A DNA stretch of 64,000 bases, taken from assembly GCA_907165275.2 (NCBI GenBank), contig OU015649.1, forward strand, positions 7,904,001-7,968,000, written 5' to 3'. Made by a program: the position numbers and the translations under genes. The stretch is from Zygaena filipendulae (Eukaryota; Arthropoda; Insecta; Lepidoptera; Zygaenidae). The stretch's first letter is position 1. Each line of letters begins with the position of its first letter. Positions 1-11,994 of the stretch are shown in pieces. The notes beneath the pieces were generated by a model. That model was not told where the DNA came from, did not search any database, and saw nothing but the letters and a program-made list of their open reading frames with translations.

Positions 1-272
1 CTTTCTAGTGTCCTAGAAGGCTAGTATTAATACACAAACAACAAAAAAATTATAAAACTTGTAACTTTTATCCCTCAACCCCTTAAATTAGGGGATGGAA
101 TTTTATATGAGACTTCCGATTTTGACTTACAAAAAGAAATGAAATCCCAACAAAAACATTTTCATGTAAAATGTTGCCAAGACGAGACCATATGACTCGC
201 ACTGTCAAAAAGTTACCAGATCTCATATAGAGCCAAGCTTGTAACTTTATAAGGCCTAACTTCACAAACTCT

Positions 273-468
273 ATTTATTTATTTATTTATTTATTTATTT
301 ATTGTTAACACATACGGTACAGGACCCAATTACAATGGTTAACAAATACTAGTAGGCCTTGCATACAACTCCTCACACATCTTCAGACACACAGACAATA
401 GTTCCATCCACTCAACGGCAAACAAATCAGACCCAGGGTGGGCCCTCAGGAGAGCATTTAGTCTATCT
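273..468 (-). mobile_element. LINE 3' end inserted in family F
   Basis: Starts on the + strand with a (TTTA)n run at 273-303, which is an A-rich LINE tail read on the minus strand, followed by about 165 bp that is absent from the matching F copy near 37.1 kb. No coding part remains. Its family is not recognised. Confidence 0.45.
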
Positions 469-621
469 ATACCTTTGTCAAAATATGTAGCTTTGCCATT
501 TTGCTACATTCACATGGGTGAAAATTCATTCAATGTATACACTTCATTACTTTTCTGTTATACAATAGTTCTTGTAGTAACGAAACGGCCAAGCCACATA
601 TTCTGACTAAGAATATAATAT

Positions 622-845
622 GGACGCAGATAAGCAATAACATGTTAACCCACAAAACGAAGTTATAGATTCAAAACGATTTATTGAGAGTTAGAGAACG
701 TTTTTTAATTATGTGTTTACTTTATTACATTGTTTAAATATGTAACTAAATATTGAACATAAATAAATTGACACAAAATTTTAAAAGTTTATTTTAATCA
801 AAATTTCTCCAGTGTGGGTTAACACACTATTGCTTATCTATGTCC
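622..845. mobile_element. MITE M4, copy 1 (ATAT target duplication)
   Basis: The terminal inverted repeats GGACgcAGATAAGCAATA and GGACATAGATAAGCAATA (about 29 bp, a few mismatches) bound 224 bp. Flanks 618-621 and 846-849 are both ATAT. A second copy (21671-21901) has the same ends flanked by AATT, so a 4-bp AT-rich duplication is supported. Confidence 0.75.
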
Positions 846-1144
846 ATATATACCCTAAGAATTTTGATGATCATCAGTGAGTCAGAGACGAAATCGGGGT
901 TTATTTAGGTATTAATAAAATCTAAAGTATAAGAACTAAGCACTTAAAACTTTATATGTTTAATAAGTCTGCCATCAACAACATATCCCGAGAATTTTGT
1001 TTATGTGGTATAATCCATATTCAAGTTATAAGGGTTCCAAAAACGACAAAGCACTTCGAGAAAAGGTAGGGTAGTGCCCTTGCGCTTCGCTTGGCTCGTC
1101 TTGGCGGGGGCACTACCATGCCCCCAGATTTAAGCTGAGTACAA

Positions 1145-1867
1145 GCCGCCTTCCTATTTCAAGCTTACCCATAATCTAAATCTGAAAGCGTTCCAATTCC
1201 AATTTGTTGTTTTTAATGGCTCCACCGTATTTAACACCTTAAATGATTAAATCGTAAATTTGTTTTGCTGACAATGGCCATAATTTTGATCTCTTTTACT
1301 ATGCGGAAACTTTTTGATTTGGAATTTGACTACACTATACACATAAACATTTTAAAGGGTGTGTAATTTGTATTGCAATATTATTACCTTATAAAACATT
1401 GTTCGACGACGTTACAATATTTTATATTTCAGATTTCGTGGTTAATTAAATATATCTCTGACTTCCCTGATTCGAAATGACTGACGATGTTGACGAATAA
1501 ATAAATTAGACGAAAAAGTAAATAGATTTGAAATATATTATACTGTCGTACAGTGATTGATCACCCTGCCTCTACTCGAAATGTTGAAACAAGGCGTTCT
1601 CTTGAAGCGTAGGTATACACTGAGACCAATCTTTCAGTGTTCTTTTACACGTACGTATATGATAACAACAAAATCAAATAACGGATTTATGATTACATTT
1701 AAAAACAAGGATCTGTCTCTCACGGAACTGGTTGTTGTATACTTACCGAAATTGAAAGTATGTTGACCCCAGACGATCTTTACTATCCTTGCTTACGCTT
1801 TTACACCTTAACTAGGAACTCAATCGATCATCACGAAAGGACAATGCCAATCTTTGTATGAAGAGTG
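1145..1867. other. No gene or clear element
   Basis: AT-rich sequence with only short chance ORFs. Confidence 0.5.
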
Positions 1868-2160
1868 GACCAAGTGCTGCCCAGAATAAAGTCATAGTAC
1901 ATTATGTTCCTTAGGGTAGTAGTAGTCTGTAAAATAAAGCGCATCTAATTCTATTCCAGGAGTCGTGAAAAAAAAAAGTTTTTGTTGAGATTTATTGGGA
2001 AACGATAAACTTGCATGGAAGGTAGACCAAGTGCTGCCCAGAATGTAGACATAGTACATTATGTTCCTTAGGGTAGTAGTAGTCTGTAAAATAAAGCGCA
2101 TCTAATTCCATCCTAGGAGTCGTGGGACAAAAAGGTATTATTTATTGGGTAAAAATAAAT
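1868..2160. repeat. Direct tandem duplication, 157-bp period
   Basis: The block beginning GACCAAGTGCTGCCCAGAA at 1868 recurs at 2025 with high identity for over 100 bp. The ORF on the minus strand here simply reads the duplicated text twice. Confidence 0.75.
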
Positions 2161-2189
2161 ACTTAATTACAATAACAATAAATAAATGC

Positions 2190-2625
2190 TTTTCCCGATG
2201 GAGGGATGTATATTTTTGACGAGTTTTACTGATACACACTATCAGCTCCACTTCACCACATGCACTGCTCAGCAACCACCTTAAAGTAATCGAATCGCAA
2301 CCTGTGTAATACCTATTATTGAGTAGTTCCGCTGGTCATCTGTTGTCTTCATCATTAGTTTCACTTCACTAAATGGTGCTTTCCGAAAGCAAATGCATGA
2401 AATATTCCAAAACATACCCAAAATTGGTAGGTGTGCCTATAATATTTGATAAGTTCCCTCCATTTCTCCAATATCCCATCATCAGATCCTGACCTTACGA
2501 CAGTGATACCACCTCGGAAGTATACCCTTTCAACCAAAAAAAGAATTTTCCAAATCGGTCCACTCGTCTTCGAATAATCGGGGAACATACATACTATATA
2601 AAACGTACAAACAAAACTGACGTTA
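2190..2625 (-). repeat. Composite repeat family GH, copy on minus strand
   Basis: The reverse complement aligns with 5395-5860 (blocks around the GATCTTGAGGAAATC-like and TTCGGAAAGCAAA motifs). It is partial and diverged. Confidence 0.55.
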
Positions 2626-2734
2626 ATTTTTTTTCTCCGGGACCGATTTTGAAAAAAAAAATTTTTTTCAATATAAAGCAATGCAAGGAACTCAGTCAAG
2701 GTAGTCCTACTCCTGGGCAGCATTTGGTCCATAC

Positions 2735-3070
2735 CCTGTCAATCTCCTTTTGCATTCACGTTGTCAGGAGTACCTACAGAAAAGCATATATCCCTATAGG
2801 GTCCCAGAATTCCCAAGGGAACTCTGAAATTACCAAGACTGAAACCGTGGAAAAAGCTAGTAGAAATATAAATGATATACCTAAATAGAGTTTTTTGTCT
2901 TTTTACGACAATAGAGTTCAGTCTACTTGTTTGTTTGCCTACAAAGTCTGGATCTACCGAACCGATTTAAAAAATTCTTTCACTTATAGGAAGCTACGGT
3001 AGTTCTGAGTGACATGTACTTCTTATCCCGAAATTCCCACGGGAACTCCGAAAATACCGCTTTTAGCTGG
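2735..3070 (+). mobile_element. Two diverged Helitron-like copies (2735-2860, 2885-3070)
   Basis: The first ends in AAAAGCTAG followed by T at 2860; the second decays before its terminus. Both carry the family core (ATCCCGAAATTCCC then GGGAACTC). Confidence 0.45.
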
Positions 3071-3261
3071 AACAGACAGACAAAATTTTTAAAAATTGCT
3101 TTTTTATGTAGGTAAGCATACTTTCCAACAAAATGATCATTTTTTTTTTATTAAACATCATTTGCGGAGCTTTTAATTTTCGGGATACATTCATCCTTTA
3201 TTTGAACCCGACTAAAAAGCAGCCTAAAGTGGTGAGCGATTGTATTATTTGTATTAAATTA

Positions 3262-3418
3262 CTAGCTGTCCCCGGCGGTTTCACCCGCGGTTTTTGAATC
3301 AGGAAGCTTTGCGGACGCAGGCAGAACAACCCGCCTAAGTTTCATCACAATTGGGTCAATGGTTTTTAAACGTATAGAGGACAGACATACAAACATTCAT
3401 TTTTATTTATAAAGATAT
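3262..3418 (-). mobile_element. Helitron-like copy, subfamily with GCGGACGCAGGCAGAAC core
   Basis: Read on the minus strand the element ends in a GC hairpin and CTAG followed by T. The core differs from most copies but matches 10568-10738. Confidence 0.55.
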
Positions 3419-3893
3419 AACTTATATTTTAAAGATAAAACACATTGCAGAAACACACGATGTGGGATGCCGTGGATGTAATGGTTGTGAATCAAGCAAC
3501 TGTTCTTTAAACATTTGCAAAAGCGAAATTTAAATAAATATAACAAATCAAACATTTAAAACCCGTTACTCATCCGACCAATGCAGGTCCGATTTGTAGA
3601 GGTTGCCAACTTTTTTCTGGAAAAAATTTAGTATTTTCCTGAAAAAGGATGCAAAAATATAGTACTTTTGGGAAATGCAGGGGAATCATTATATTGTATC
3701 GGGCAGCATAATCTACAAAATATGAATGCAAAGTTTGACAGTTGACGTTTTTTTGCCGCGTATGCGTTTCGTTCTGAAATTCCCCACACTTACCTAATAT
3801 AAAAAAGCGCGACAGTTGAATAAAAGTATCGTATCTTATTTTTCTATTTTATATAGTACAATTGACTTAAATATAGTACGATACTATATAATA

Positions 3894-4124
3894 CTAGCTA
3901 TCCCGCGTGGTTTCACCCGCGATAACCTCGGAGTTCCCGCGGGAATTCCGAATTACAATATCTATAGCCTATGTTACTCAGGGATAATGTAGCTTTCTAA
4001 TGGTGAAAGAATTTTTGAAATCGGTCTAGTAATTTTTGTGTTATATGATTATATCGTAACAAACAAACAAACAAACAAACAAAAAATCTAATCTTTCCTC
4101 TTTATAACATTAGTATAGATAGTA
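3894..4124 (-). mobile_element. Helitron-like copy with (CAAA)n tract
   Basis: The CTAG terminus is at 3894 and the GC hairpin follows. The other end is ACATTAGTATAGATAG, matching the TC..TACTAAT start of the family. It contains a CAAA microsatellite near 4061-4083. Confidence 0.6.
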
Positions 4125-4544
4125 CGGCTGGCAACCCTTATCAGACAGGAGTGATACGCTATTCACACATAAGAACGCCTAAAATTTTTACGAAGGTTCG
4201 TAGATACCACTTTCTAGATATTTACATTATTTGCTACCCCGTTAACTTGTAGGATATTACCGATGAGAAATAATTTTCTCGAAATTCAGCAGGTTTTTAC
4301 TCGTATACCTACCTACCAAAAAAGTACTTATTGATTGCTTTGCACGAGTAGGTACATACATTTACAGCGCGTAGGCCGCAAGGTCTTCTTAAAAATAACT
4401 TTACATTGTTTATATATATATATCACAACGTTAAAGTTAATAAACAATATACATTATTATAAAATACCCATTACAAAATTATAAAACAATTACTGCAGAA
4501 CCTACTTTAAATTTAGTCAATTTCGACAAAAAAAAAGTCACTCA

Positions 4545-4935
4545 AAAATACCGCCCCGGGTCATACCAGCGGCAAAGGTACCCATGACACTCGCTGCATT
4601 ACCGCGTTGAATGGCAATGGACAACCTTTACGCCAGGTAGGAGCCGGAGCGGGCGTCAAAACCTCTCTCTCTGAGTCTGCGACCGATTTCGGAGACAAAC
4701 GTCAATGCCTCTGACCCCCAGCAACCCGTTGTCTCAAACGCCAGCGGGACAAAGTAATAATTGCCCCCCAGAGCCGCGTATTTAGATCTTTTTATGCCGG
4801 CTGCCGATTCCGCGGCTGCACCGGCTGAGCGCATTGTACGGCTGAGATGACTGGCGGCGAAAGTGCTAACACACGTGGCGTCCCACACAAGGCACTTTCG
4901 TCTCTGCCACGGTACCTTGGTACGTTAGGTCTAAC
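4545..4935 (-). pseudogene. Broken ORF of a retroelement-like polyprotein C-terminus
   Basis: The minus strand reads in one frame from VPWQRRKCLVWDATC through ALGGNYYFVPLAFE to RLSIAIQRGNAASVMGTF. One TAA stop lies between YLA and RLS, at a position where related proteins I recall have glutamine. The stretch is strikingly GC-rich for this window. I recall this block as the C-terminal part of retroelement-derived pol-like proteins in many invertebrates, usually after a DGxTLxPW segment; the exact element family is uncertain. No RT domain is seen beside it. Confidence 0.5.
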
Positions 4936-5310
4936 AAAGGTCTAACACATCTATCACAAAGAACGGAACGGCAGGATTTTTTTAAAATTCACAACTTCAC
5001 TTTTTAATTTTGCATGTCTATATTCAGATATCATGCACTACCTATCATGTAGGTACATAAAATCGCTCTACCTACTCCGATCACTGAATAGATTACATAG
5101 ATAGTTGCTATAATATGTCGTTTGTCTTCTCATATTAAGTTTTGTCAATATACGCACGTTGTTTAAGTCTTTAAGATATATAATAAAGTATATATATCTT
5201 ATATAATTAAATAAATTAAAGTATATATATCTTATATAAAATTAAATAAAGTAAAAGAATATTTATCCCATTTTTATTTATCCCATTCAACAAACGTGAT
5301 ATTTTTGCCG
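4936..5310. repeat. AT-rich tract with a short imperfect tandem repeat
   Basis: At 5170-5250 a motif like AAAGTATATATATCTTATAT is repeated in AT-only sequence. Nothing else is recognisable. Confidence 0.4.
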
Positions 5311-5314
5311 TTTT

Positions 5315-6215
5315 TAAACGACTTCCCAAAAAGGAGGAGGTTCTCAATTCGACGCGTATGTTTTATTTTATGTTTGTTACCTCATAACTTTCGACTGGGT
5401 GAACTGATTTTGATGATTCTTTTTTTATTCGAAAGCTAGTGCTTCTCATTAGGTCCCATTTTCATGAAATCAGGACCTCATGATGGGATCTTGAGGAAAT
5501 CGAGGGAACTCTTCAAAAATTATAGGCACACCTATAGCGATTTGGGTATATTTTATATTAAATCGTTTATTTGCTTTCGGAAAGCAAAATTTTAAGAAGT
5601 GGAACTGATGATGAAGACCACAGCTGATCAAACGAAACTACTCAATAATAGGTATTTCACAGGTTCCGATTTGTTAACTTTAATGTAGTTTCTAAACAAT
5701 TTATGCACACACAATGTATATGGTAAAGTGCAACTGATGGTGATGTACCAGGAGAACTCCTCAACAATTAACGTCCCTGCATCGGGAAAAGCAATACTAT
5801 ATTGTAAAAGGTGATGAGCAGTTGACATTAGGCTATTGTAACTTAGATAAATTACAAACCAACCCACTTAAAAGCAAGAAATAAACAAAATGTTAATAAA
5901 AAAATACCGACTTGCAAAAACTTCCATTGATAGGTTTGAAGTCGATGACAAACCAAATACGGAGGAGGAGAGATGGGCTAAGTTTACTAGCGCCACGACC
6001 TGGTCAACCCAAGTGGGCAGACACAAGCGGGCTTGTCACTGAATTCAAACCGATCAATGGTAGCACAAACCAATTATTTATTATTTATTTATTATTATCA
6101 ATATTACGTGTATTTTTGTCTCGGTATTTTGTTATTTTTAGTTTTGTGTTTTTTATAAATAAATGGTACGGAACTCCGTGCGCAAGTCCGACTAGCACTT
6201 GGCCGGTTTTTTCAA
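5315..6215 (+). repeat. Composite repeat family GH, longest copy
   Basis: About 900 bp alignable with 20835-21530. The first part begins AACCGACTTCCCAAAAAGGAGGAGG; the last part holds the module CAAGTGGGCAGACACAAGCG, flanked by inverted halves. It ends near ACTTGGCCGGTTTTTTC. It has no coding capacity. Confidence 0.6.
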
Positions 6216-6219
6216 ATTT

Positions 6220-6865
6220 TTCATTTGCATATAGTTACACGAGTCGTCTGATCCGTCACATAAAATCGCGCTTTATGCCAGAAAGCCCATTTCAAATTAA
6301 TGGTGTGTACGTCATAAACTACGTGCTATTTTTGTAATTCATTAAATATTTTGTTTCTTTGCTACCAAAGCAATACATTTTCGTGGCCTGTAATATTTGT
6401 ACGTATCTATAGCTACTGTGTCCCATGGTTTCGCCTTGCTAATTTCAGAATTCCTGAGGAACTCCATGTTCTCGGTATAAAAGTATACTATAAGTAGGTA
6501 TGTATTAATCGAAAATAATATATATTCTATCTGTGGACTTAATTCCGTTCAAATCTGTTCAGTTTTCCAATCGCGACTGTGTTATTATAGGTACGTAGGT
6601 ACCTACTTATATACACTTCTTCATCAACTCTTACATTTTTATAATAATTACCATTAGTCTCAGGACGTAGGTATTATATGGTACCTACTACCTATATAGC
6701 TGCACCTCAGTGAAAACGATCTTGAAAGCAAGATTTTACAAACCCGCGGCTTTGCGCGTGCGGTGTTTGAAAGCATACGAATACGTATCTATATAAAAAA
6801 ATATCTGTAGAATGGCTTAAAGCATGATAGGTACTTACCTACTGTACTTATTGTTAGATCTAGGA
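6220..6865. other. No gene or clear element
   Basis: AT-rich sequence, with a possible Helitron-like scrap near 6430-6470. Confidence 0.4.
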
Positions 6866-7325
6866 CCATATTTTCGAATCGCTCGAATTGGCTACTTGAC
6901 AAAAAAATTTTTTTTAGTCCGTCGTGTAGATTAGTAAAAAATATTGGACACGAATTTTGCTTTTTTTACGTATTCAAAAAATAACAAAGATACATTGAGT
7001 TGAAATTTCGCGTGACGTCACAATTCGGTGTGGTTTGTATGGCGCTTATAATGAATATTGACGTCACGAGCCCCCCACCCTAAACTTTAATGCGCTTTAT
7101 CTATGTTCATTTTCATTAAATTGAAAAAGCAAAAAATACGTGTCTATTATTTTTTTATTTTCTAACTGACGGACTAATTAGAATTTTGATATTCATACCT
7201 TGGAGAATACCCAATTACTTTCGCACACGGAATCGCCAGAGTCACGTGCGAATCCTTAAAAAATATTAAAGGATTCGCAATTCGCATGTGAATCTTGCGA
7301 TTTCGTGTGCGAAAGTGATTCAAAC
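6866..7325. mobile_element. Palindromic MITE A, split by MITE B
   Basis: The halves 6866-6889 and 7213-7325 join through AATT to give TCGCTCGAATTACTTTCGCA, the same text found uninterrupted at 59405 and, with one change, at 56205. The right half is itself a hairpin around GATTCGC motifs. Confidence 0.75.
6890..7212 (+). mobile_element. MITE B copy 1 (AATT target duplication)
   Basis: 323 bp between AATT at 6886-6889 and 7213-7216. Inner inverted repeats of about 55 bp contain TTAGTCCGTC and GACACG(T/A)ATTTT. Ends are GGCTACTTGAC and GAGAATACCC. The centre has two TGACGTCA-like motifs. Confidence 0.75.
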
Positions 7326-7329
7326 AATT

Positions 7330-7600
7330 CAAAAATTTATCTTTAATGTATATTATAATGTTTTTGAACATAATTGTTATCTTTAATATCGTTCTGACAT
7401 AATTATTTGTCTTTAATGTATATTATAATGTTTTTGAAGGAATATAGGTAACGTACAAATATAAATATAAATAATGTAATTAAATAGAAACTGTAATTTA
7501 CTAACAATAGATATAAGCAACGATGTTACTAACAAAATGATCTAAGTACGTCCAATGAATAAATTATTATTATTATTATTATAAAAATACGGCCCCGGAG
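7330..7600 (+). repeat. Possible LINE 3' tail with (ATT)n
   Basis: AT-rich sequence ending in GAATAAATTATTATTATTA, the kind of short-repeat tail left by CR1- or RTE-type LINEs. There is also an internal 40-bp direct duplication (TTTAATGTATATTATAATG at 7343 and 7413). Confidence 0.35.
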
Positions 7601-7739
7601 TCTTAAATAAAAGTTAAATCCTTGTTAAATCTGAGTTTTTCCTATTTAATTATAAAAAGTGTATGAGATTTTTATGAGAGAATGTTTGTTATGCGTGAAG
7701 CTATAATGCTGCGATGTTAAATCCTAACATTTGAAATAC

Positions 7740-7922
7740 CTACATACGTAAATGTAAATGTGAGTTTGTTACATTTTCACGCCTCCTCAACCGATAATCA
7801 TAATCATGATTTTTTGAGTACACGTTGTCAGGGGTACAGAAAATAACGTAGGGTAGGTCTTTATCTTAGAATTCTCGCGGGAACTTCAAATTAATGCGGG
7901 TGAAACCACGAGGAATAGCTAG
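7740..7922 (+). mobile_element. Helitron-like copy
   Basis: The core and the GC-hairpin end in GAATAGCTAG followed by T. The start is diverged. Confidence 0.5.
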
Positions 7923-8339
7923 TCATAAACAAAGCCTACTTAACTGTTCTCCGCTGTAACGCTACGCTGCCACTGTGGAAAAAGCTTTTTATTAAAAAGT
8001 GACTAAGTAAGTAGCCACTGACGTGGTACTTACAAACAATTTTCCGCCACTCACTGTGCACCAAGAGATTATGTCCACATCCTCAATATAAAACTTCATC
8101 AATATAATATATTATTTTCTCTGTGAATATTATTAACTAGAGAGGCAGTGTAGGTATAGGGCAGGCGCGTAATAGCTATGGGCAAATACTCATTACTTCC
8201 CAAAACTTTCTTTGCTGGCATTCTAAATTAGTTCACTACAATTAATTTACGTTCAGTAAATTTCGAAAACGGCTTCAGTAACATTACCCAAATGCTGTTT
8301 AATACGTAGACGTCTACGTAAAGCTTGACATAGACCTCG

Positions 8340-9215
8340 CCCAAGGATTCCGCACTGATCTGAGGGCACGGTAGTGCCCCCGCCAAGACGAGCCAGCGAA
8401 GCGCAAGGGCACTACCTATCTTTTCTCGAAACGCTTCGTCGTTTTTTTGAACCCTTGTAACTCGGGTCTGGATTATACCAGATAAACAAAATTTTCGGGA
8501 TATGTTTTCAATAGCAGACTTATTAAATATATTAAGTTTTAATTGCATAGCTCTCATACTTTAGATTTTATTAATACGTTATCTAAAAAACCCGATTTCG
8601 TCACTGACTCACTGATGATCATCAAAATTCTTAGGGTATTTCTTAATGTCCTAGAAAGCTGAAATTTGGTATGTAAGCTAATATTAGTACACAAACAACA
8701 AAAAAATTATAAAACTTGTAACTTTTATCCCCCAAACCCTTAAATTAGGGGATGGAAGTTTGTATGAGACTTCTGCAATTTTGACTTACAAAAAGAAATG
8801 AAATCCCAACAAAAACATTTTCATGTAAAATGTTGCCAAGACGAGACCATATACCAGCACTTTCAAAAAGTTATCAGATCTTATGTAGAGCCAAGTTGCT
8901 AACTCTACATTCCCTAACTCTTGGTCAAAATATGTGGCTTGGCCGTTTCGTTACTACAAACAACTATTAATTATAGTATAACAGAAAAGTAATGAACAAT
9001 GGATCAATTTTTCACCTTAGGCCCATTTGAATGCAGCGAATTGGCCAAGCCACATATTTTTGACTAAGGTGTAGAGTTTGTGAAGTTACACCTTGTAGAG
9101 TTAGGGAGTGTAGAGTTAGAAACTTGGCTCTACATAAGATCTGATAACTTTTTGAAAGTGCTGGTCTCGTCTTGGCAAAATTTTAATGTTTTTGTTGGGA
9201 TTTACTATTACTTGA
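8340..9215. repeat. Foldback family F, copy 2
   Basis: 8340-8637 is the reverse of 850-1135 of copy 1. Then 8800-8950 and 9045-9215 form long inverted arms (over 120 bp, sharing CAAGACGAGACC and GTTATCAGATCTTATG). The GC-rich module with GCACTACC sits at its outer left end. Confidence 0.65.
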
Positions 9216-9219
9216 GAAA

Positions 9220-10560
9220 CAATGTCGATATATTCACCTGATATAGTCTATCAAGAATAACAGCAGATTTTCCTCTGATACTTTTGATTTGTTTATCATT
9301 GAATAGTGGCTCTTGCCTCTTGTTACGGCGCTACTTGGCGAAGGAAAGATTGAATAAATTAAACCACACTAGTTTGTGGCGGTGGCGTAGGCCGTAGAGT
9401 GTTCTTTATCATGGGTTTGCTATTTTTACCCGTAGGCACTCGCACGGTAAAGAAAACCTTGTGAAATTAGCATTTGTTTGTTTAAAATTCTAAAGATTAC
9501 TCCTCACAGTCATAATAACGTACGTGACTTGATAAACAATCGAGCACGTGTTAGACAGAAACGTACGTAAAAAATGTTTCGGAAATTTTCAATGAAGGAT
9601 TTCACATTGAAGATATTCGTGAGAGAGTGGATAGGTACCTAACCGTAAAGTATAAAAGTAATAAAAGTAAACAAGGAGTTTTAACACCCACTCTCTTCTT
9701 CTAGTGGAAGGATCGAAGACTTTACATACGAATATTAGCTATGTTCCCACTATGAAGCCATAGCAAATATACAAATACCTAGCAAAGCCAGCTTTCAAAC
9801 GAAGTAATTGCATATTCTGTACTAGGTGACACGATAAATGAATTATTTATAAACGATGAATGAATAGCTAATAATACCTACTACCGGAACATAATAAGTT
9901 TTATGTTGCTTATGAAACTTGCACGATGCACTCGAGCTCGCTAATAGGTATCATGCAAAACAGTCTTTCAGAAAGTTGGTAAATTATTATAATAATAATA
10001 GTATTCTAGCACTGGAACGTTTATGTAATAGCGGAAAATAATACAGCTGCCGGGTAATGAAGATTTTCTTGGCATTTCACCAAACATATTTTAACTATTA
10101 TACCTACTTTTAATGTAATTACCCGAGACCCTGAAATCAATATCAAATATCACGTTCACTAAATTTTTCAGCGACTAACAATAAGTTCAAGGTGAGAATA
10201 TTATTGTTCTGCAACCTGTCGAAATCGTTCAAAACTATCGGTTTGTTAAAGGCGCTTACTATCCACGAAATGTTAACAACCAGGTAAAACAGGACCTTAC
10301 GAGCACATGCTTAAGAGCTGTTCTGTACAACCTTTGCTTTTGTCATCGTCCCATTCAGAGATTTCACTCAAGAATGATGAAGAAGATAAGTAGAAAACGG
10401 TTCTAAAATTTTGATCATTGTATGAAAATTTGTATTTAGATTTCTTCGTGAAAAAACACCAAAATGTGACAGAATTTACACGAAAAGAAAATCTAAATGC
10501 CATTTTAATTTTAACGCCATCTCGTAATTAGACGATATCATACAGAGCTTGCTTCGGTGT
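9220..10560. other. No gene or clear element
   Basis: Mostly unique-looking AT-rich sequence. The ORF at 10297-10503 on the minus strand has no recognisable domain. Confidence 0.45.
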
Positions 10561-10567
10561 GCCCATA

Positions 10568-10738
10568 TCTTTTTCTTTATAAATAAAACATTTAAAATGA
10601 ATGTTTGTATTTCTGTTCGCTATGCGTTTCGAAACCATTGGTCCGATTGCGATGAAACTTTGGCGGGTTGTTCTGCCTGCGTCCGCAAAGGTTCTTGGTC
10701 CAAAAACTCACGCGGGTGAAACCTCGGGGCACAGCTAG
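10568..10738 (+). mobile_element. Helitron-like copy
   Basis: The GC hairpin (CGCGGG..CTCGGGG, one arm decayed) precedes ACAGCTAG and T. Same core as 3262-3418 in the opposite direction. Confidence 0.65.
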
Positions 10739-10949
10739 TTCTTTATAAAACAATAAATTATTTCCATTTCATTGCATAAAAATACCTTACTGGGAAACTA
10801 TTCTAAAAAAACACTGTGCCTTCATCCCTTCACCTATATTTTAAAAGCTTTTATTTTTTTAACACGCTTGTAATGCTTGACTGTAATTTAAAAAGTGTAG
10901 AGTTAGAGTAGAGTATAACCACACAAGTTACCTATAATATTATACTATA

Positions 10950-11105
10950 CTAGCTGTGTCCCGTGGCTTCACCCGCGTGAGTTTCGGAATTCCCGCAGGA
11001 ACTCCAAAGTAGCCTAATTTACTTTTTATAACATCAGCTAATTTAGCAGTGAAAGTCCCGTCAAAATCCGTCCAACCGTTTCGGAGTACTAATCAATAAT
11101 GATAT
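10950..11105 (-). mobile_element. Helitron-like copy
   Basis: CTAGCTGTGTCCCGTGG begins at 10950. The other end is lost near 11105. Confidence 0.6.
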
Positions 11106-11389
11106 CGTTAATATCATTGCCCGCCATGTAGTGCTTAACTTTTTTGACATGGCGTTCTCTCTTCAATAATGGATGGATAAAATGCATAGGTAGGACTTAT
11201 GTCTAAAACCAGAAGTACCTAAATTTAATGTTATTTTATGATTTCTAGTCATTGATATAAATTATTATAAATTGTAAAAAATATATAAGTTGTGTAATTC
11301 TCTGTTCGCAATAAACTCATAAACTTGGTACGGATCAAGCGGTTTTCACCAGTAGATAGAGTAACTCAAGAGGAAGGTTTATACGTATA

Positions 11390-11725
11390 GTTAATCCTGG
11401 AATTCCCGCGGGAACTCCGAAATTACCGCGGGTGAAACCGTGTGAAACATTATGTTTTTAAAGAGCGACGGTGAATTGGATGTTGTTATCTATAAGCGCC
11501 TTAAAGTTTTTCTTTCATCTGGATATATAGGACTGCGATTTTACGGAGGAGAAAACCGAAAGATTTTCCAGTAGCTGGTCGTGTTTTCTTTATATAACCT
11601 ACTCGTCACTCTCTTCCACAAAACAAGAGAAGGATTATCCTACTAATTTGTAGGTATATATGGACGGATGGATTTCCCGCGGGAACTCCGATTTTACCGC
11701 GGGTGAAACCACGGGGCACAGCTAG
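11390..11725 (+). mobile_element. Two Helitron-like fragments (11390-11445, 11637-11725)
   Basis: The second has both ends, TCCTACTAAT at 11637 and CAGCTAG at 11725, but only about 89 bp, so it is an internal deletion of the family. Confidence 0.6.
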
Positions 11726-11752
11726 TGGATAATAATATTTAAGTATAGGATT

Positions 11753-11994
11753 ATAGTTGTGCCCCGCGGTTTTACCCGCGTTAATTTCAGAGTTACTGCA
11801 GGAATTCCGGGATAAAAGTACCCTATGTGTTAGTCTGATGTATAAGCTATGTTATTGTAAAGTTTCATTTAAATCCATTCAGTAGTTTTTGCGTGAAAGA
11901 GTAACAAACATCCATCCATCCATCCATCCATCCATCCATCCATCCATACATACATACATACTTACAAACTTTCGCGTTTATAATATTAGTAGGA
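11753..11994 (-). mobile_element. Helitron-like copy with (CATC)n microsatellite
   Basis: The hairpin end is at left. On the right it passes through (CATC)n/(CATA)n at 11910-11961 to CGCGTTTATAATATTAGTAGGA, then meets the next copy directly. Confidence 0.7.

Larger units (their letters stand above)
1..1140 (+). repeat. Foldback family F, copy 1, carrying two nested insertions
   Basis: Matches copy 2 (8340-9215) over several hundred bases, such as the block around 60-250 and the block around 850-1130 that appears reversed in copy 2. The right block ends in a GC-rich module containing GGGGGCACTACC. A LINE tail (273-468) and a 224-bp MITE (622-845) interrupt it. The left end lies outside the window. 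Confidence 0.6.

Noticed and set aside
5912..6337. 141-codon ORF
   Set aside because: Lies across the GH foldback repeat; its start is not ATG-supported by context and homologous copies are not open.
11889..11960. CRISPR-like short repeats
   Set aside because: A (CATC)n/(CATA)n microsatellite without spacers.
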